This document shows positions 13,111 through 25,100 of a stretch of DNA of 64,000 bases, piece by piece. The stretch comes from Pelodera strongyloides (lineage: Eukaryota > Nematoda > Chromadorea > Rhabditida > Rhabditidae). Made by a program: the position numbers and the translations under genes. The stretch covers positions 62,001 through 126,000 of the forward strand of contig JAANDG010000378.1 in NCBI GenBank assembly GCA_036852015.1, written 5' to 3'. Numbering within the stretch: the stretch's first letter is position 1; each line of letters opens with the position of its first letter. Under the pieces are notes generated by a model. The model searched no databases. It was not told the origin of the DNA and saw only the letters and a program-made list of their open reading frames with translations.

Positions 13111-13242
13111 ACGTGAGAAAGAGGAGTCGAAAAATGAAGAGACCAAATCACACCACGTGTGGATAGGTCACCGACGTTTCAAAAATTCTCCGGGAAAATC
13201 TCAAGTTCCTATAGCTCTCGCAGGTAATCAATAAATGAAACA

Positions 13243-13413
13243 TTAAAGCGATAAAACAGCCTGTTTCTGAAACGTATGCTGGACAACATCATTCCAATAT
13301 GCTGTATACAAATGAACATAATTAGATTAAAAAATCGCGCCGTCATTTACATACATTCATGAAAATACAGAGTCCAAGACAGGTCTCAAAAACCGGCTGT
13401 TATACCGCTTTAA
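13243..13413. mobile_element. TTAA-ended element, CCGGCCGGT family
   Basis: TTAAAGCGATAAAACAGCC at the left is mirrored by GGCTGTTATACCGCTTTAA at the right. About 170 bp, no ORF. Relatives: 20,362-20,546, 39,844-40,021, 47,136-47,301 and 55,350-55,531. Confidence 0.75.
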
Positions 13414-14375
13414 AAAGGCACAAAATCAACATATATACATAAAATACAAATTCAAATACTCAGTAGTTGAATGCAACAAGCCATATCACAAAAACACAAA
13501 TCTATCGAAACTCTTTATCACAGTGTTTGCAATGCTGCCGCAAAAAAATAAGAGAAACTGTGCGCACATAAAAGAGGGAGGAGCCTATATTTATCGGTGG
13601 GTGACCCGGGGATAAGAAAGAATTGATCGATTACTAATGAACAAACAAAACAAATAAATAATCAATATCTTTAGTCCAGATTACAAATGGGAGCTGAAGT
13701 GATGATGGTAGTGGTGAACTATCCGAGATATCGTAGCAAGGAATTTGCATCGAAACCAACCTTAGCATAACGCACAAACAAACAATCGTTCAAATCCATA
13801 TCCTTTCAAACCCCACTACTTCACAAATTTGCATGAACCACCACACCTCAACTCACGCATAAAGACCTGGACAAAAATATTACAAAACAACCCTAAACTA
13901 CCGAAAAACACACACATCAGATAAGGCATTAGTAACAGGCAAAAAAAATAGAGATAAAGAAATAAAGCTACGTAAAAATAACAACACGAGAGGCTCCCCT
14001 TATAAATCATGCACACGAAAAAAATCATATGGAAATAGAAACGGGTTAAGTATGGAAAGATAAATAGATAAAAAAGGCAATGGAGAGAACCGTCGAGTTG
14101 ACAAAAATGCCGATACCAATATTATTACAAAAACAAATAAATAAATAGAACGACTATAGAACGGGCGGTGTCAAACGGTGTCAACACGGTCGGTGTCAAA
14201 CAATGCTATCATGGGCACACTGAAGGAACCAGACAAATAATTCTAGAATTCTAAAATTCTAGAAACATCGCATGCGTGCAGGCTTTTTTTATCAGTCGCA
14301 GGCCTGGGCCCTAAGCATAAGCCCAAGATCTAGCCTAAGTCCAAACATAAGCCTGGAAGACAAGAACCAACTGGC

Positions 14376-17300
14376 TCAATAGAACCTCTTCTTTCTATGA
14401 ATGGCCGGCTGCCAGTAATTGATGTAGCCGAAGATGCCCCCAATGACAACGATGATCACGACGAAGAAAATGAGCACCTGAATAGGATACAGTAAGAAAG
14501 AGCCGCCTTATCATTATTGCCCTCTTATGCTCGAAGAATTTATAACACTACGGACAGGAAACTCACCTACTGTAGTCACCAATAATGTTCACAGAACCTG
14601 AACCTCAATAACAAAGAACAGGAACAATAGTAAAGAATTGGTGACTACAAACAGGATTCGGTTTGATCAAATAAAATCAAACAAAGAACAAGCCAATCAT
14701 CAGAAACAAAAATCAAGTATCTACAGTATCCAAGGGCTCCCTGTCCTCAATTACCTACAGAACGCCAGATAGTAATTAGCTACTCTCAATTGCAAATGTC
14801 TAAGTCTACAGTAGTAGGTCGACAGCAACTGCCTACACTCTAGCTAATAGCACTCAAGATATCGACGAAATAGGCCTTAATTAAGTGAAATTGAATAAAA
14901 AATAATCTGAATCACAAACCGTGAATCCCCATCCGTGTCCTTCGCTCGCAACAGGAGCGGTAGTGACAGTCTCGGGCTAAAAAGGGCGAAGTTATCGAAA
15001 AAAAAAAAGACGAAAAAAAGGAAAATTATTGGAAACAGGTGGTCAGAGGAACGTAATACTCGTACAATTCTTTAAAGTGTGAAGTATTGACAACAATGAT
15101 CTTGCATTTAAAAGAGAATCATAAATAACGCACCTTAGCATGCTCAGGCTTGATCGCTGGCGGTCGCTTGTGGGGCACACTTTCCAAAGCACTCCTGGAA
15201 TCAAACAATGAATGTTTGACAGTTGGCAAAATTACAATGGCAGGAATGTGAATAACGACTCGTCGAAAGGAAATAATACACATGAAACAAAGTGTTTCTA
15301 CATACTCTAGAAAGGCTGAAAGTAAAATGCGCAATAAATTTCCGACACGGGACCGATGAACACTGACGAAAGTTGGCGTGCGCGTGCAACAGCGTGCAAC
15401 TTGCCCGCCGTTATCATGCCGCTTGCACAGCAAAAGCCGGAGGGGAAATGGCGTGAGTACGGCGTGCAAGCGGCAACCTTACTTCTTCACGACGTGCACG
15501 CGGCAACGTTACGGCGGGCAACTTGCACGCCAGAACCCAACGGCCTGCCATTTTTTCCACGCCGCATGAACGCGCTAACGTTGCGCTTGCAAGCTGATTT
15601 TCACGTTGAAGCATTCAGTTATTTGCTGAATACGGGTCCAATCTTACCCAACCATTTAATGCAAAAGGCAGATTGAAGTGTGAAAGTAACCGAAATCAAA
15701 CTCACACTTTGAATACAACCACTTCGTGGTTATCGGACAAATCTCCAGTAGATGCCGAAACTCCCCACACGTAATTGAGAGGCAATCGAACATCTGAGTA
15801 GACCAATTATACAGACAAGATACTACAATACAAACTACAAACTCACAAACTACAACTCTACAATATGGCACACGGTAGAATAGGCAGTCAATAGTAGTGC
15901 ATCAAAATTGCGCAGGCACAGAAAACAGCGAAATACTGCCAGAGAATATCACTAAATTCTAATAGCGAAACATACATCTCTAGCATCTCTAGTTCTTATG
16001 AAATAAACCCGAACAGCTGATATAGTTTTTAACTCTACATACAAATGCAAAATCACAAAAAATCACCATTAACAGTCGCGCAATGATTCCAAACAGAGTC
16101 TTCATACGAAGCGTAATAAAGTTCGATATTCTCCTGGTAGTATCTGAAAAGAAACAGTTTTTTTACTGCAATTGATACAGTAACCCAGTTAACTAACTAA
16201 TCCTCACCAAGCTGTATAAAGCGCACCGTAATTAATGAATTAGCTGCTACCATTCTAGGGTATGCCAATTCGTATAGAGGTACCAAGTAGCAACTAGCAA
16301 CTACCAAAACAATTATTTGAGTGGAGAAATTAATAAGGACTAGACTATCATGCAAACTCTGATATTCAATCACACACACGCGCGCACACGTACACGCACA
16401 CGCATCCATATAAAACACCGTCGAACCGTCAAATAAAAGCGAGCATAAGACCAACAATAGTATATCAAAACACTAAACACCGCTTCCGGCGCTTCCGATT
16501 ACCTGATCAGAACGCGGAAAACTTTGTTACTCCTTGAATCAGATTCCGGACTGACAACGCTGCTGAAAATAGGATTCTCTTTCGATAACTACTCAAACTT
16601 CAAACTACACTCAACAACCGGGAGAAAAACAATCTGTACAAAGAAAGAGCGCACGCAATTAGCTTAATGATGGTTCACTTAGCTAGCCTGCAGTCTGCAC
16701 GTCTACAGTCTACATCCCTCGGTGTATACCTTATGCTTCACAATCGTGCGGCCAAGAATCATTATTACAAAAAAAAAAGAAGCTAGGTGTCACCTTGGTG
16801 CGCACTGTCCAATCACCAGGTTCTTTCCGTCCCTGTCCCAGTCCAGAGTCTGGCTTCCGTCGTTCAGCACCAGAGACAACCGAGGGAACGTATCGTAGGC
16901 ATTGACGTCATTACGGTAAGTATCCAGGACTAAAGCAATTGAAGTCAGCACGGTAAGGTCATAACGGTAAGTGTCCGGGACTAAAGCGATTGACGTCACT
17001 ACGGTAAGGTCATTACGATAAGTATCCAGGACTAAAGCAATTGACGTCATTACGGTAAGTATCCGGGACTAAAGCAATTGACGTCACTACGGTAAGGTCA
17101 TTACAGTAAGTGTCCGGGACTAAAGCAATTGACGTCACTACGGTAAGGTTATTACGGTAACTGTAACACACTACACAACAATACACTAGCGTCACATCTG
17201 TGGTCATATCATATTGACCCCTGACGCCGAATGACGTCCCTTCTTCAAATTCCACCCTAGTTTTTTTCTCGACTAATAAATAAATAAAACTGCCAACTTA

Positions 17301-19581
17301 CAAACTCCAAGGCCCTTGAACTGATCGTGCACACCAAACACGTTACCCGCTGAAGGTTCGTTCACGTACCTAAATGTCATGGAGATGCGTGCATGTTTTT
17401 CGGAGTCAACGCATAACTGAAAAGAGCAACACCACAAAAAGAGACGAGAGACCATATTCACCACTCCGATTCCCTCGGGAAAATATTGCCTGGGGACAGA
17501 AAATAGCATTCTAATGTGAGGCACACAGAGAAATAGATGGGGAATTGAATGGTGAATATGGCCTCAGGACATAAATCCCGCGTGTCAATAATGGATAACG
17601 CACACTTAAACTTAAACACCACTGAAGTGTTAATACTCAAGTCATAACCGTCTTCCGGAGATGAATCCAGAAGTGGTTCGGCGGGTTATTTTACAAAAAC
17701 ATTATGAGCATAGGATAAAAAAAACAATAATGATCCACGCTCTCACCAAATGGCCATTCCCTCTGCTTTGAAAGCTCCACCATCGGCATAGAGTCTCAAA
17801 GAAGCCTGTAAAAAAAATCATGAAGCTAGACTTGGTTTACATCTGTCTCCAATCTGTCTTACCGGGAGTCGTAATAAGCTCGAAGATTCTACCTATTCTA
17901 TAAACTAGAAGTCTCAAAGAGGCCTGAAAAAAAGACGAAACTAAACCAGACTTTTACTAGGAATGAATGGGAAAAGCGGGATCCTGAATTCGACACACTG
18001 AAGTTTATATGCATGATTGTACGTGAGCACAAAGTGGTATTCATAATTCGGTGTCGGAGAGAGATTACCGGATTACCACTTCCCTTCCCTTCCCCCAAAA
18101 GGTTCCAGTCACCGAAAAAGCCGATAATCAATAAAGATAATCTTTAGTGGTTCGATGCATAAGGATGACCTTACTATCGATTTTGAATACAGTGCAAACG
18201 AAATCGTAAGATGTTAGTGTAGTAAGGACACCAACCTAAACAAAAACATAATGTGCTGTGCCCTACGAACTTCTTTCCCCTAATCTGAGAATAGGTTAAA
18301 GTTCGCAAGAGATCTGAACTCCGTGCGGGTCCCGTGCCATGCTAAAATTAAAGTAAAATTAAACAAATGCTAACCGTGGCCTCCCAGTCCCTGTGCTGCA
18401 TCCGTTGTTTGCTCCAGATGGCTCCTCTCATCGACTTCAGATTCCGCGTCAAACTGATTCGGTTGTTGATCACCACTGCGTCATCTGCAATAAGTATCCT
18501 TAGCAGGAAACAGTAAAACAACACAATAGTCAAAAGACTAAAGGACAATGGTATATCACAGACCACGCAGCACTCAACGATTGTGTGCGGCAATAGCACA
18601 GCATTCTTAAAGGGACAGGCCCATCAAAGTAAACCTTAATTCTTATTAAAAGTGTTTATTACAATATATGCAAACCAAATTTTATCGACATTCACCCCGG
18701 GGAACTTTTTCCGACGAGCGCATCCACAAATGTATACCGTTGCCTGGCCCTTCCTCTCGTTGTCTATCCGCTCTGGCTGTCTGCACTCTCGGTTTTTTTC
18801 TCTGGCACCTCTTTATTGACCATACTCTCTCATGCGTATTTTTGTAACTGTGTTATAACATACGAGAAATAAAAGAATTATTAGGACTAAATTTATGCAA
18901 ATACGGTACCCTTATGAGTTGGGCTCGTCGTAAAAAAGTTCCCCGGGGTGAATGTGGATAAAAATTAGTGTGTATATATTGTAATAAACGCTGCTAATAA
19001 AAATAACATGAAATCGTAAATATATGTTTATTTTGATGGGCCTGTCCCTTTAAGGTCCGCGGCGGCGCAAAGTAGGTCCTCCACAGCAAGAGGTGTGCGC
19101 GCTGCGCCTTTACCATGTAAACGTAACCCTTCCATGCAAATTTTAATCCACTTTTGCTATCCCACTGCGAACACAGAGAGTGAAACAAAGGGTACAGAAA
19201 TTTGGATATGTACTCGTACAGAGGCAGTATTCACCAACACACAGGGAGCCCTCCCTAGGCTCACGAGCGCTCTGAATATCTTCTGCTCTAGCACTCTCTG
19301 AGCGCTCTTTAGCTCCCACGGAAGGCCAGGGAGGGCTCCCTGCGTGTTGGTGAAGACGGCCTCAGAATATGTGTCAAAACCAAGTGTCATACCGCTTTAA
19401 AATTGGATGTAACTCTTAACCCACCTTTAGTGTCCCATTGCGAGTAGAGGGAGTGAAACGGGGGTCGGAGAGCAAACTCCCTCAGCTCATATCCTCTCTC
19501 CTCATCCACATGAGTCTTGCTCAAGCTATCGGCAGAGACGGAGAGGAGCAAGAGACTCCCGACGACAAGCAGAGGCACCAT
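14376..19581 (-). CDS. LMAN2: L-type lectin cargo receptor, VIP36/LMAN2-like (11 exons)
   Basis: A type I membrane lectin that binds high-mannose glycoproteins and cycles between ER, ERGIC and Golgi. Exons in coding order: 19581-19425, 18484-18375, 17805-17747, 17369-17302, 16929-16794, 16562-16503, 16143-16067, 15793-15706, 15194-15134, 14976-14920, 14477-14376. All phases agree; 324 aa (human LMAN2 356). Visible in order: a signal peptide (MVPLLVVGSLLLLSVSA), the lectin domain with GMAIWYVNEP, GVHDQFKGLGVF and LDTYRND (the usual Ca/sugar-binding strand), a Cys in VIGQC and one in WNHCAT (the likely disulfide pair), STGDLSDNHE (the GDL/His sugar-binding loop), a Pro-rich stalk, one membrane helix (VLIFFVVIIVVIGG) and a cytosolic tail ending KKRFY, the VIP36 trafficking signal. 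The start codon lies 13 nt after a CTTACAG acceptor. A VIPL (LMAN2L) paralogue is the main alternative name. Confidence 0.94.
15377..15537. mobile_element. GC-rich inverted-repeat element in an LMAN2 intron
   Basis: GCGTGCAACTTGCCCGCCGT (left) is mirrored by ACGGCGGGCAACTTGCACGC (right), with further GTGCAAG/GCAACG words between. It lies within the intron between exons 15,706 and 15,194. The overlapping open frames are artefacts of the repeat. Confidence 0.6.
16903..17165 (-). repeat. Minisatellite made from an exon boundary of the lectin gene
   Basis: About six units of roughly 35 or 51 bp. Each, on the - strand, contains CAATTGCTTTAG followed by TCC(T/C)GGATACTTACCGTAATGAC. The unit nearest the exon supplies the real acceptor (CTTTAG at 16,930-16,931) and the first coding bases of exon 16,929-16,794 (LDTYRNDV). 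The rest of the array lies in the intron as tandem copies of that acceptor and exon start. The longer units have an added ACTACGGTAAGGTC segment. Confidence 0.9.
17448..17565. mobile_element. MITE, GAGGCCATATTCACCAC family, in an LMAN2 intron
   Basis: It starts GAGACCATATTCACCACTCC and ends GGTGAATATGGCCTC, in the opposite internal orientation to the copy at 11,806. It lies about 80 bp from the exon at 17,302-17,369. Confidence 0.85.
18607..19053. mobile_element. Palindromic TTAA-ended element, about 450 bp
   Basis: Arms of about 120 bp: TTAAAGGGACAGGCCCATC at the left and GATGGGCCTGTCCCTTTAA at the right, with inner arms CACCCCGGGGAACTTTTT / AAAAAGTTCCCCGGGGTG. No ORF. It is inserted in the first LMAN2 intron. 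Confidence 0.85.
19221..19363. mobile_element. MITE, GAGGCCGTATTCACCAACAC family
   Basis: It starts GAGGCAGTATTCACCAACAC, then AGGGAGCCCTCCC, and ends with GGGAGGGCTCCCTGCGTGTTGG and GACGGCCTC in mirror order. Other copies: 33,016-33,147, 48,325-48,472 and 62,497-62,639. The first lectin exon begins 60 bp away. Confidence 0.85.
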
Positions 19582-19594
19582 AATGGTGGGGGTA

Positions 19595-19596
19595 CT
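19595..19596 (-). other. 3' splice site before the lectin start codon
   Basis: TTCTTACAG on the - strand precedes the ATG by 13 nt. It is a candidate SL trans-splice acceptor; a 5'-UTR intron is the alternative. Confidence 0.55.
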
Positions 19597-20361
19597 GTAA
19601 GAAAGTATAATTATTTGTACAATTGGTATTAGTAAGCAATTATGCATCAAGTAAACCATGCATACTGCGTAAGCATAAAAAGTATTGGACAAATCAGAGC
19701 AAAACTACAACAGATATCTAAAAATTTTCAGCGCGTATGTGCAAATAAAGTACTATTCATAAAAAAAAGTGCACGTCTACGAACGTGCACGATCTAGCTG
19801 TATGTATACACAACTAAATTAGAACAGATCAGAACAACTAAGATCCGTGTTGATCTGTTCCGTGTTGATCTGTGAACAACTAAGATCAGAACAGATCAGA
19901 TCAGATCCGCAACAGAGATCGCACACAATTCCTATTCTAGTTTCAGTTTCACAGACAAATTTGCATGCATACAATTAGAATAACTTTAAAAAGGTAGAAC
20001 AACACATAGCAAAGAATCCAATAAACATTTGAAACATTGAAATAAGTTAGCGGTAAAGTAATATAAACCCCCAAAATAAACTAAATACAGCCCAATTATT
20101 TAGCACTACACAATAGTCCATTCTACAACTATGCCACGTGGAAAAAGCTTTACTAGGCACGTATCGGGGGAAAAGGAAAAAGACGGGGCACACTCGGCAC
20201 ACGCATATTACGTTCGATTTCGATTATCGAATATAAACTGCAATTTGAATCAGCAGAACCAAATATGAAACCGAAGCTAATATGCAGTCAAAAAAGAAGA
20301 TACATTACATATATTACAAGCCATACTATATAGCTTTGCAATAATCCACAACAATCCATGA

Positions 20362-20546
20362 TTAAAGCGAAATAACATCCAAATGAAACGGTTTTTGGAT
20401 ACCTGCATTCCCATGCATCATATGCAAAACAGCATGATTAGAATATAAAATCGAGATTAATTCGAGTGCACTTATTGTTAGCATAAATACATAAGAACGC
20501 AGTTGTCCATCATACGTTGCAAAAACCGGCTGCTATGACGCTTTAA
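20362..20546. mobile_element. TTAA-ended element, CCGGCCGGT family
   Basis: TTAAAGCGAAATAAC at the left and GCAAAAACCGGCTG...GACGCTTTAA at the right. The left arm is more diverged than in the other copies. Confidence 0.65.
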
Positions 20547-21289
20547 AGGTAAGAAAGTGAGAGTGAGAGCCTTTGAGCATAGGTGTTGCAAACCCACTAT
20601 CAGACTGTCATACATCAAAAAGAGAGACTAGCACTGATAGTGTATCCAGTTCCGCTAGTTTGTAAGCTAGTGAACGCGAACCATATAAAAGATGAGTGTC
20701 ACAACCTGCCTATGCAACGTGTCACAAGACAACACAGCAATTCATGACTAACAAAAGGTTCCACTAATCGTGAGCAACGTTTTGAAGAAGTACTCTTAAC
20801 AACTTATTCACATGCACTATATGCTAATTTCTGTGCCGACGGGACACAGAATGGAACACAATTTGCACATAGTACATAGAAACGATATTGAGCTTAAGTT
20901 CCAAACCACATGACATACAACTTTAAAAAAGGAAACCCAAATTTCATCATGATTCACGATACAATAACGTTCGAACAACGCCAGCAAGCTCTCACAATGA
21001 AAGGGAAAAATATAAATATTTATTTCAAAAAAATGTACAAGCGTATCAATCAGGCACTATTCAACTTTGCACACAACAGATCCATACACCAATAAATATA
21101 ACCAATACAAAATCACGGTTTGCAAATTGCAAAACTAGGTTAGGGACGAATAAAGCCAAACAACTTTCCAGTCACAAAGAGCCAAGCTCTACAAATTAGA
21201 AACTCAGATCCCTATCTCTCAAATAAGGTCACTCATTCAATACGGCTTAAAAATACTGCAAAAACATTGCAAAGAAAACCAGCGCACCA

Positions 21290-21391
21290 ATAAAGCGGTA
21301 CGGTACGTGGTTTGCGTACCGTATGCACAGACGGTAATACATGGGAACATGTCCAACATACGTTTCAAACCCGCGTGCCGTACCACTTTAA
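21290..21391. mobile_element. Short inverted-repeat element, about 100 bp
   Basis: ATAAAGCGGTACGGTACGTGG at the left is mirrored by CGCGTGCCGTACCACTTTA at the right. It is a short member of the ACGTGGTTT group. Confidence 0.65.
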
Positions 21392-22184
21392 CGTATAAGT
21401 TCATCAGTAAACTACAGATACAACAAAAGTAGGTCGTACGCCTAAGCCTAAGGCAAATTCACAATTGACGACAGTTAATAACGGTATCACAAACTGAAGG
21501 CACAGTGCATAATCAACAATGAAACAGGGTACGAAAATCTGAAATAAAATCTGAAAAAGCAAAGCGGCATAGGACACATATCCCAAGGTAATACAAGACA
21601 ATTATTACAATTTAAATATATCGTATTAGAAAATTTTAAATATTATATTTAAAAAAAATGGGACTTCAAAAACCAAACACAACCCACCAACACCGGAATA
21701 CAGAAGAAAACAAAAAGTGACCAGAAAGAAGCATATGTACCAAATTATCAAAATTTTAAATATTAAGCAGTTATTAAACGAGTCACGCAAACTTCACAAC
21801 GGTACAAAATTCATCATTCAAACACAGTAAAACAAAATTCAATTTCAAGGTAGAAAAGCCACTTGTCATAAATCACCTGAGGCGAATAAGTTCACAAAAA
21901 AGCAATAATAATTATTATTAAAGAAAATCACAAACAAACAAATTATGAATATAACTAACCAAACCCCACCCCCATTATTATGATATGTGTGCATTCACAA
22001 GACTTAAGAAACGACTATACAACAGTAAATATGAAGAGTAAAATCGAACAAAAAGCTACCAAAACAACATGGCTGCCGTGTAAATGGTAGGTATGGTATT
22101 TCAATGGTACGTATACTAAACAAAACAAAAGATAAAAAGAAAAAAAATCACAGGAATCTAGGAAAGTAAAAAAAAGACTCATCT

Positions 22185-25100
22185 TCATTGTTGTATTAAC
22201 GAAATGAGGAACTCCTCATATGAAACCGATGCAGCATATTTCCTTCCAAAGTCTGCTATCGACTGTCGCCGTCTTATGTGTGTTAGTTGATAACTGCAAT
22301 TACAACAATGAACAATAAAATAAATAACAAAACAAAACCGGTTCAGAAAACTACGCCTCTAAAAGAATCTTCGAGGATTACTGAAAAACAAGAATGTATC
22401 GCGCAAGTTTTGTCAAGGTAAGACCACACCTCTAAACTAAACCTAAAGAAATACTGAAACACAGTGCCATATGCAGGAAATGCAATCAAACTGTAAGCTA
22501 AGCTCAGAAAATAACAACTCTATAGTTCCTCAGGCCCTAAACTCTAAACTACAACCGTAGTAATAAGCATAATAACACACCCGTTTTTCTGAATATTATT
22601 ATGTGAAGGGCATGTCCCCATTCGGCACTCACACACACATAATAAATGTTTATTGGATCAACGAGTCGTAGGAACATGTCTCCATCCCCTACATTACAAT
22701 AACAACTACAACATGGGCTTGACTGTAAACACTGTTACAAAAAAAGGCACATAAAAAATAGTCAACTCACTTTTCAACCTCGGCCACATTCCGTCGTGCA
22801 ATATTCAGAAGTGTTAGCGTGAGAAGCGACGAAAGAGAAGACAGCGCCACGACGACGCCATCCACCAAGGGACCTGCCTCGCCGAATCTACAAAGTACGA
22901 TAATTACAGTAATAAGCTACACATTATTTTAAATAATAAGTAATTACAACAAGAGATGCACACAAACTCATTTCGTACATTTTCACATAATTAGGGTAGG
23001 AAGGTAGCAAAACTTTATTGCTGCAAAAAGCATACCTTCAATGGTTCACTTCACCCATCGAGTTACCAAAGTCAATTAGAAATCGAAAATGGTATCTCTA
23101 TATCCAAATCCAATGCAATTCAAATTCCCCCACCTGGACGGACTACCCCGGGTTGCAATCTGCACTAGCCCATTCTCCAAATGATAAAGGAAGATGACGA
23201 GATAGGATGGACGACCCGTCGAAGTCGGGTCCATTCCCGTATCGCAGGCGGGCAGAAGGTCTTCTGCGAATCAGTTTATTGGTACGCAAATAACGTTCAC
23301 AGTACAATTACAACAATTAGCCTTCGGGGGACTTTGCAATATCCTCAGTTAGGGATTGGTTAGGTTCGTAGAGTAAGCCATTGAAAACGATGCGATAAAC
23401 GTAAATGTCAACGAATAATACACCAGACCAGAGTGATAAAATCTAAAAAGCTCAACAAAATCCACGTATGGTTATGATTAACATTTTTACTACTGTGTTT
23501 TGATTCACTGATAAATTACACTAATAAAGGAGAACTACTACACAGTCAAGAAGACTAGATGACTAGCAATTCAAAAACATCAGCCCGTTCTACTGAAAAC
23601 CCCACAAAAAGGACAACTTCGTTTCACTCTAGTTGGAGGACATATTAGCCTTACCTGCCGGAAAATGGTGTAAATCTTCCAATCGTTCGAGCCAAACAAC
23701 CATTACTATCAGAGCACCATTACGACGGCAAGGCACACCACTTCCTGGAAAAAATATACCATATTTACCATAGTTCAGAAAAAAACGTGCCTTACAAAGT
23801 AATTTACTTCCGCACACCCACTCAAAAAAGTGTGTGTACCAAATATTCGCCGCGCAGCCTTTTTGCTCCTAGGTGGGCGGCGAAAAAGCAGCGGACAATA
23901 AGATCTATAATAAAAGATTGATTCAGATTCGTACCAACACTACTGCTTCCTCCCTGGTATGGCTGTAGATTCCGGTCGACTCCGACATTTGATGTGCTCT
24001 TCGTTCGCGATCCGCCAGTCGAAGACCCGTCCTGCTGACTTCTGAATTACATGATATAAACAAGTACACCCATTAGACCGTAATTATCCTAAGGCATATA
24101 ATTGTCCCCAATAAAATGTACTATGCTGGAGCTACAAGTGGAGAATTGTCATTGAAAAGAACATCCCTTATAAGGACTTACTGAAACATACACATTTTCA
24201 TTTCGCTCGTACCTCACTTCATGAAAACTAGAGTTTTGCAAAAAAGACAAAGACGAACTGAACGGCTTTATTCCCACATGTGCACAACAAATTCACGCAA
24301 CGAATTTAACTGAAAGTAAGTGCCGTGACCGGCTGGCTGACCAACGACGTCGGATGGTAAGGATAAAGTACAGGGATAAACCAATAACACAATAACAGAT
24401 CAGCTATAAATATATATACACAGACAACCACGAAATATACCAAAGAAAGCGAACAAATTTCATGAAGCAATAACAACGGAAGTAAGTAGGAAAAACAAGT
24501 GAAAACGGAAGTAGAACACTATCGCTCCAAAAGAGCGGCACGAATAAACAATTCTAGTCAAAATAGAAAGGCCTGGCAGCTCTACAGTATCCACATACTC
24601 ATTCCACCTTTCCAGCGCTTTAGTCTGCGCAGGCTTTTTCTTCCGACACCGTTAGCCGAAACGTCATCTCTCAAGTATTCTTTCGTTGTCTGTCAGGAGC
24701 GCATACATAGGAACCACTGGAACCAACGCCCAATACTCTGAAAAAATAAACTTCAGTACCGAACCGGTGCCTTCGAAAAATGTTAACCATGCCACCGTGA
24801 TACTCCTAACCAAATACAAAATTACACTGCTCAATGCCCACGAAGTTCGCACATCTGAGAAATACTGGATAGCGAAGCACATAACGTAGTAACGCCAATT
24901 TTCTGTCCCCTCCTCGTACGCCTCAACACTGGGCATAAACTAATGCGCCAATGCCACACCGACCACCTACTGAACATCGGATTTCCGATTTAATTTTGGT
25001 GAAATGTTTCCTACAGCCTACAGACCCTTTCCGAGATATTGACTATATCTGGCAACCAACTTAACATTGCATGTATTTGCCTGAAAAAGCAACGTTTATA

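Larger units (their letters stand above)
10558..14375. other. Intergenic region between ALDH6A1 and the L-type lectin
   Basis: I see no supported exon. It contains a 1.1-kb element with long terminal inverted repeats (11,051-12,158), a perfect 22-bp hairpin (11,387-11,440), a 93-bp minisatellite, GA microsatellites (12,170-12,235; 12,935-13,110) and a TTAA-ended element (13,243-13,413). The stretch from 13,420 to 14,375 is AT-rich with no clear structure. The ALDH6A1 promoter, if any, is within the left part, but no motif is recognisable. Confidence 0.6.
19597..22184. other. Intergenic region between the lectin gene and RALGAPB
   Basis: No supported exon. It holds repeated GATCAGAACA/GATCTGTTC words (about 19,822-19,910), a TTAA-ended element (20,362-20,546) and a shorter relative (21,290-21,391). 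The remainder is AT-rich sequence without visible structure. The 3' UTR of RALGAPB must lie left of 22,185. Confidence 0.6.

Noticed and set aside
12821..13151. Three overlapping Ser/Leu/Phe-rich frames
   Set aside because: Low-complexity GA/CT tract read in three frames.
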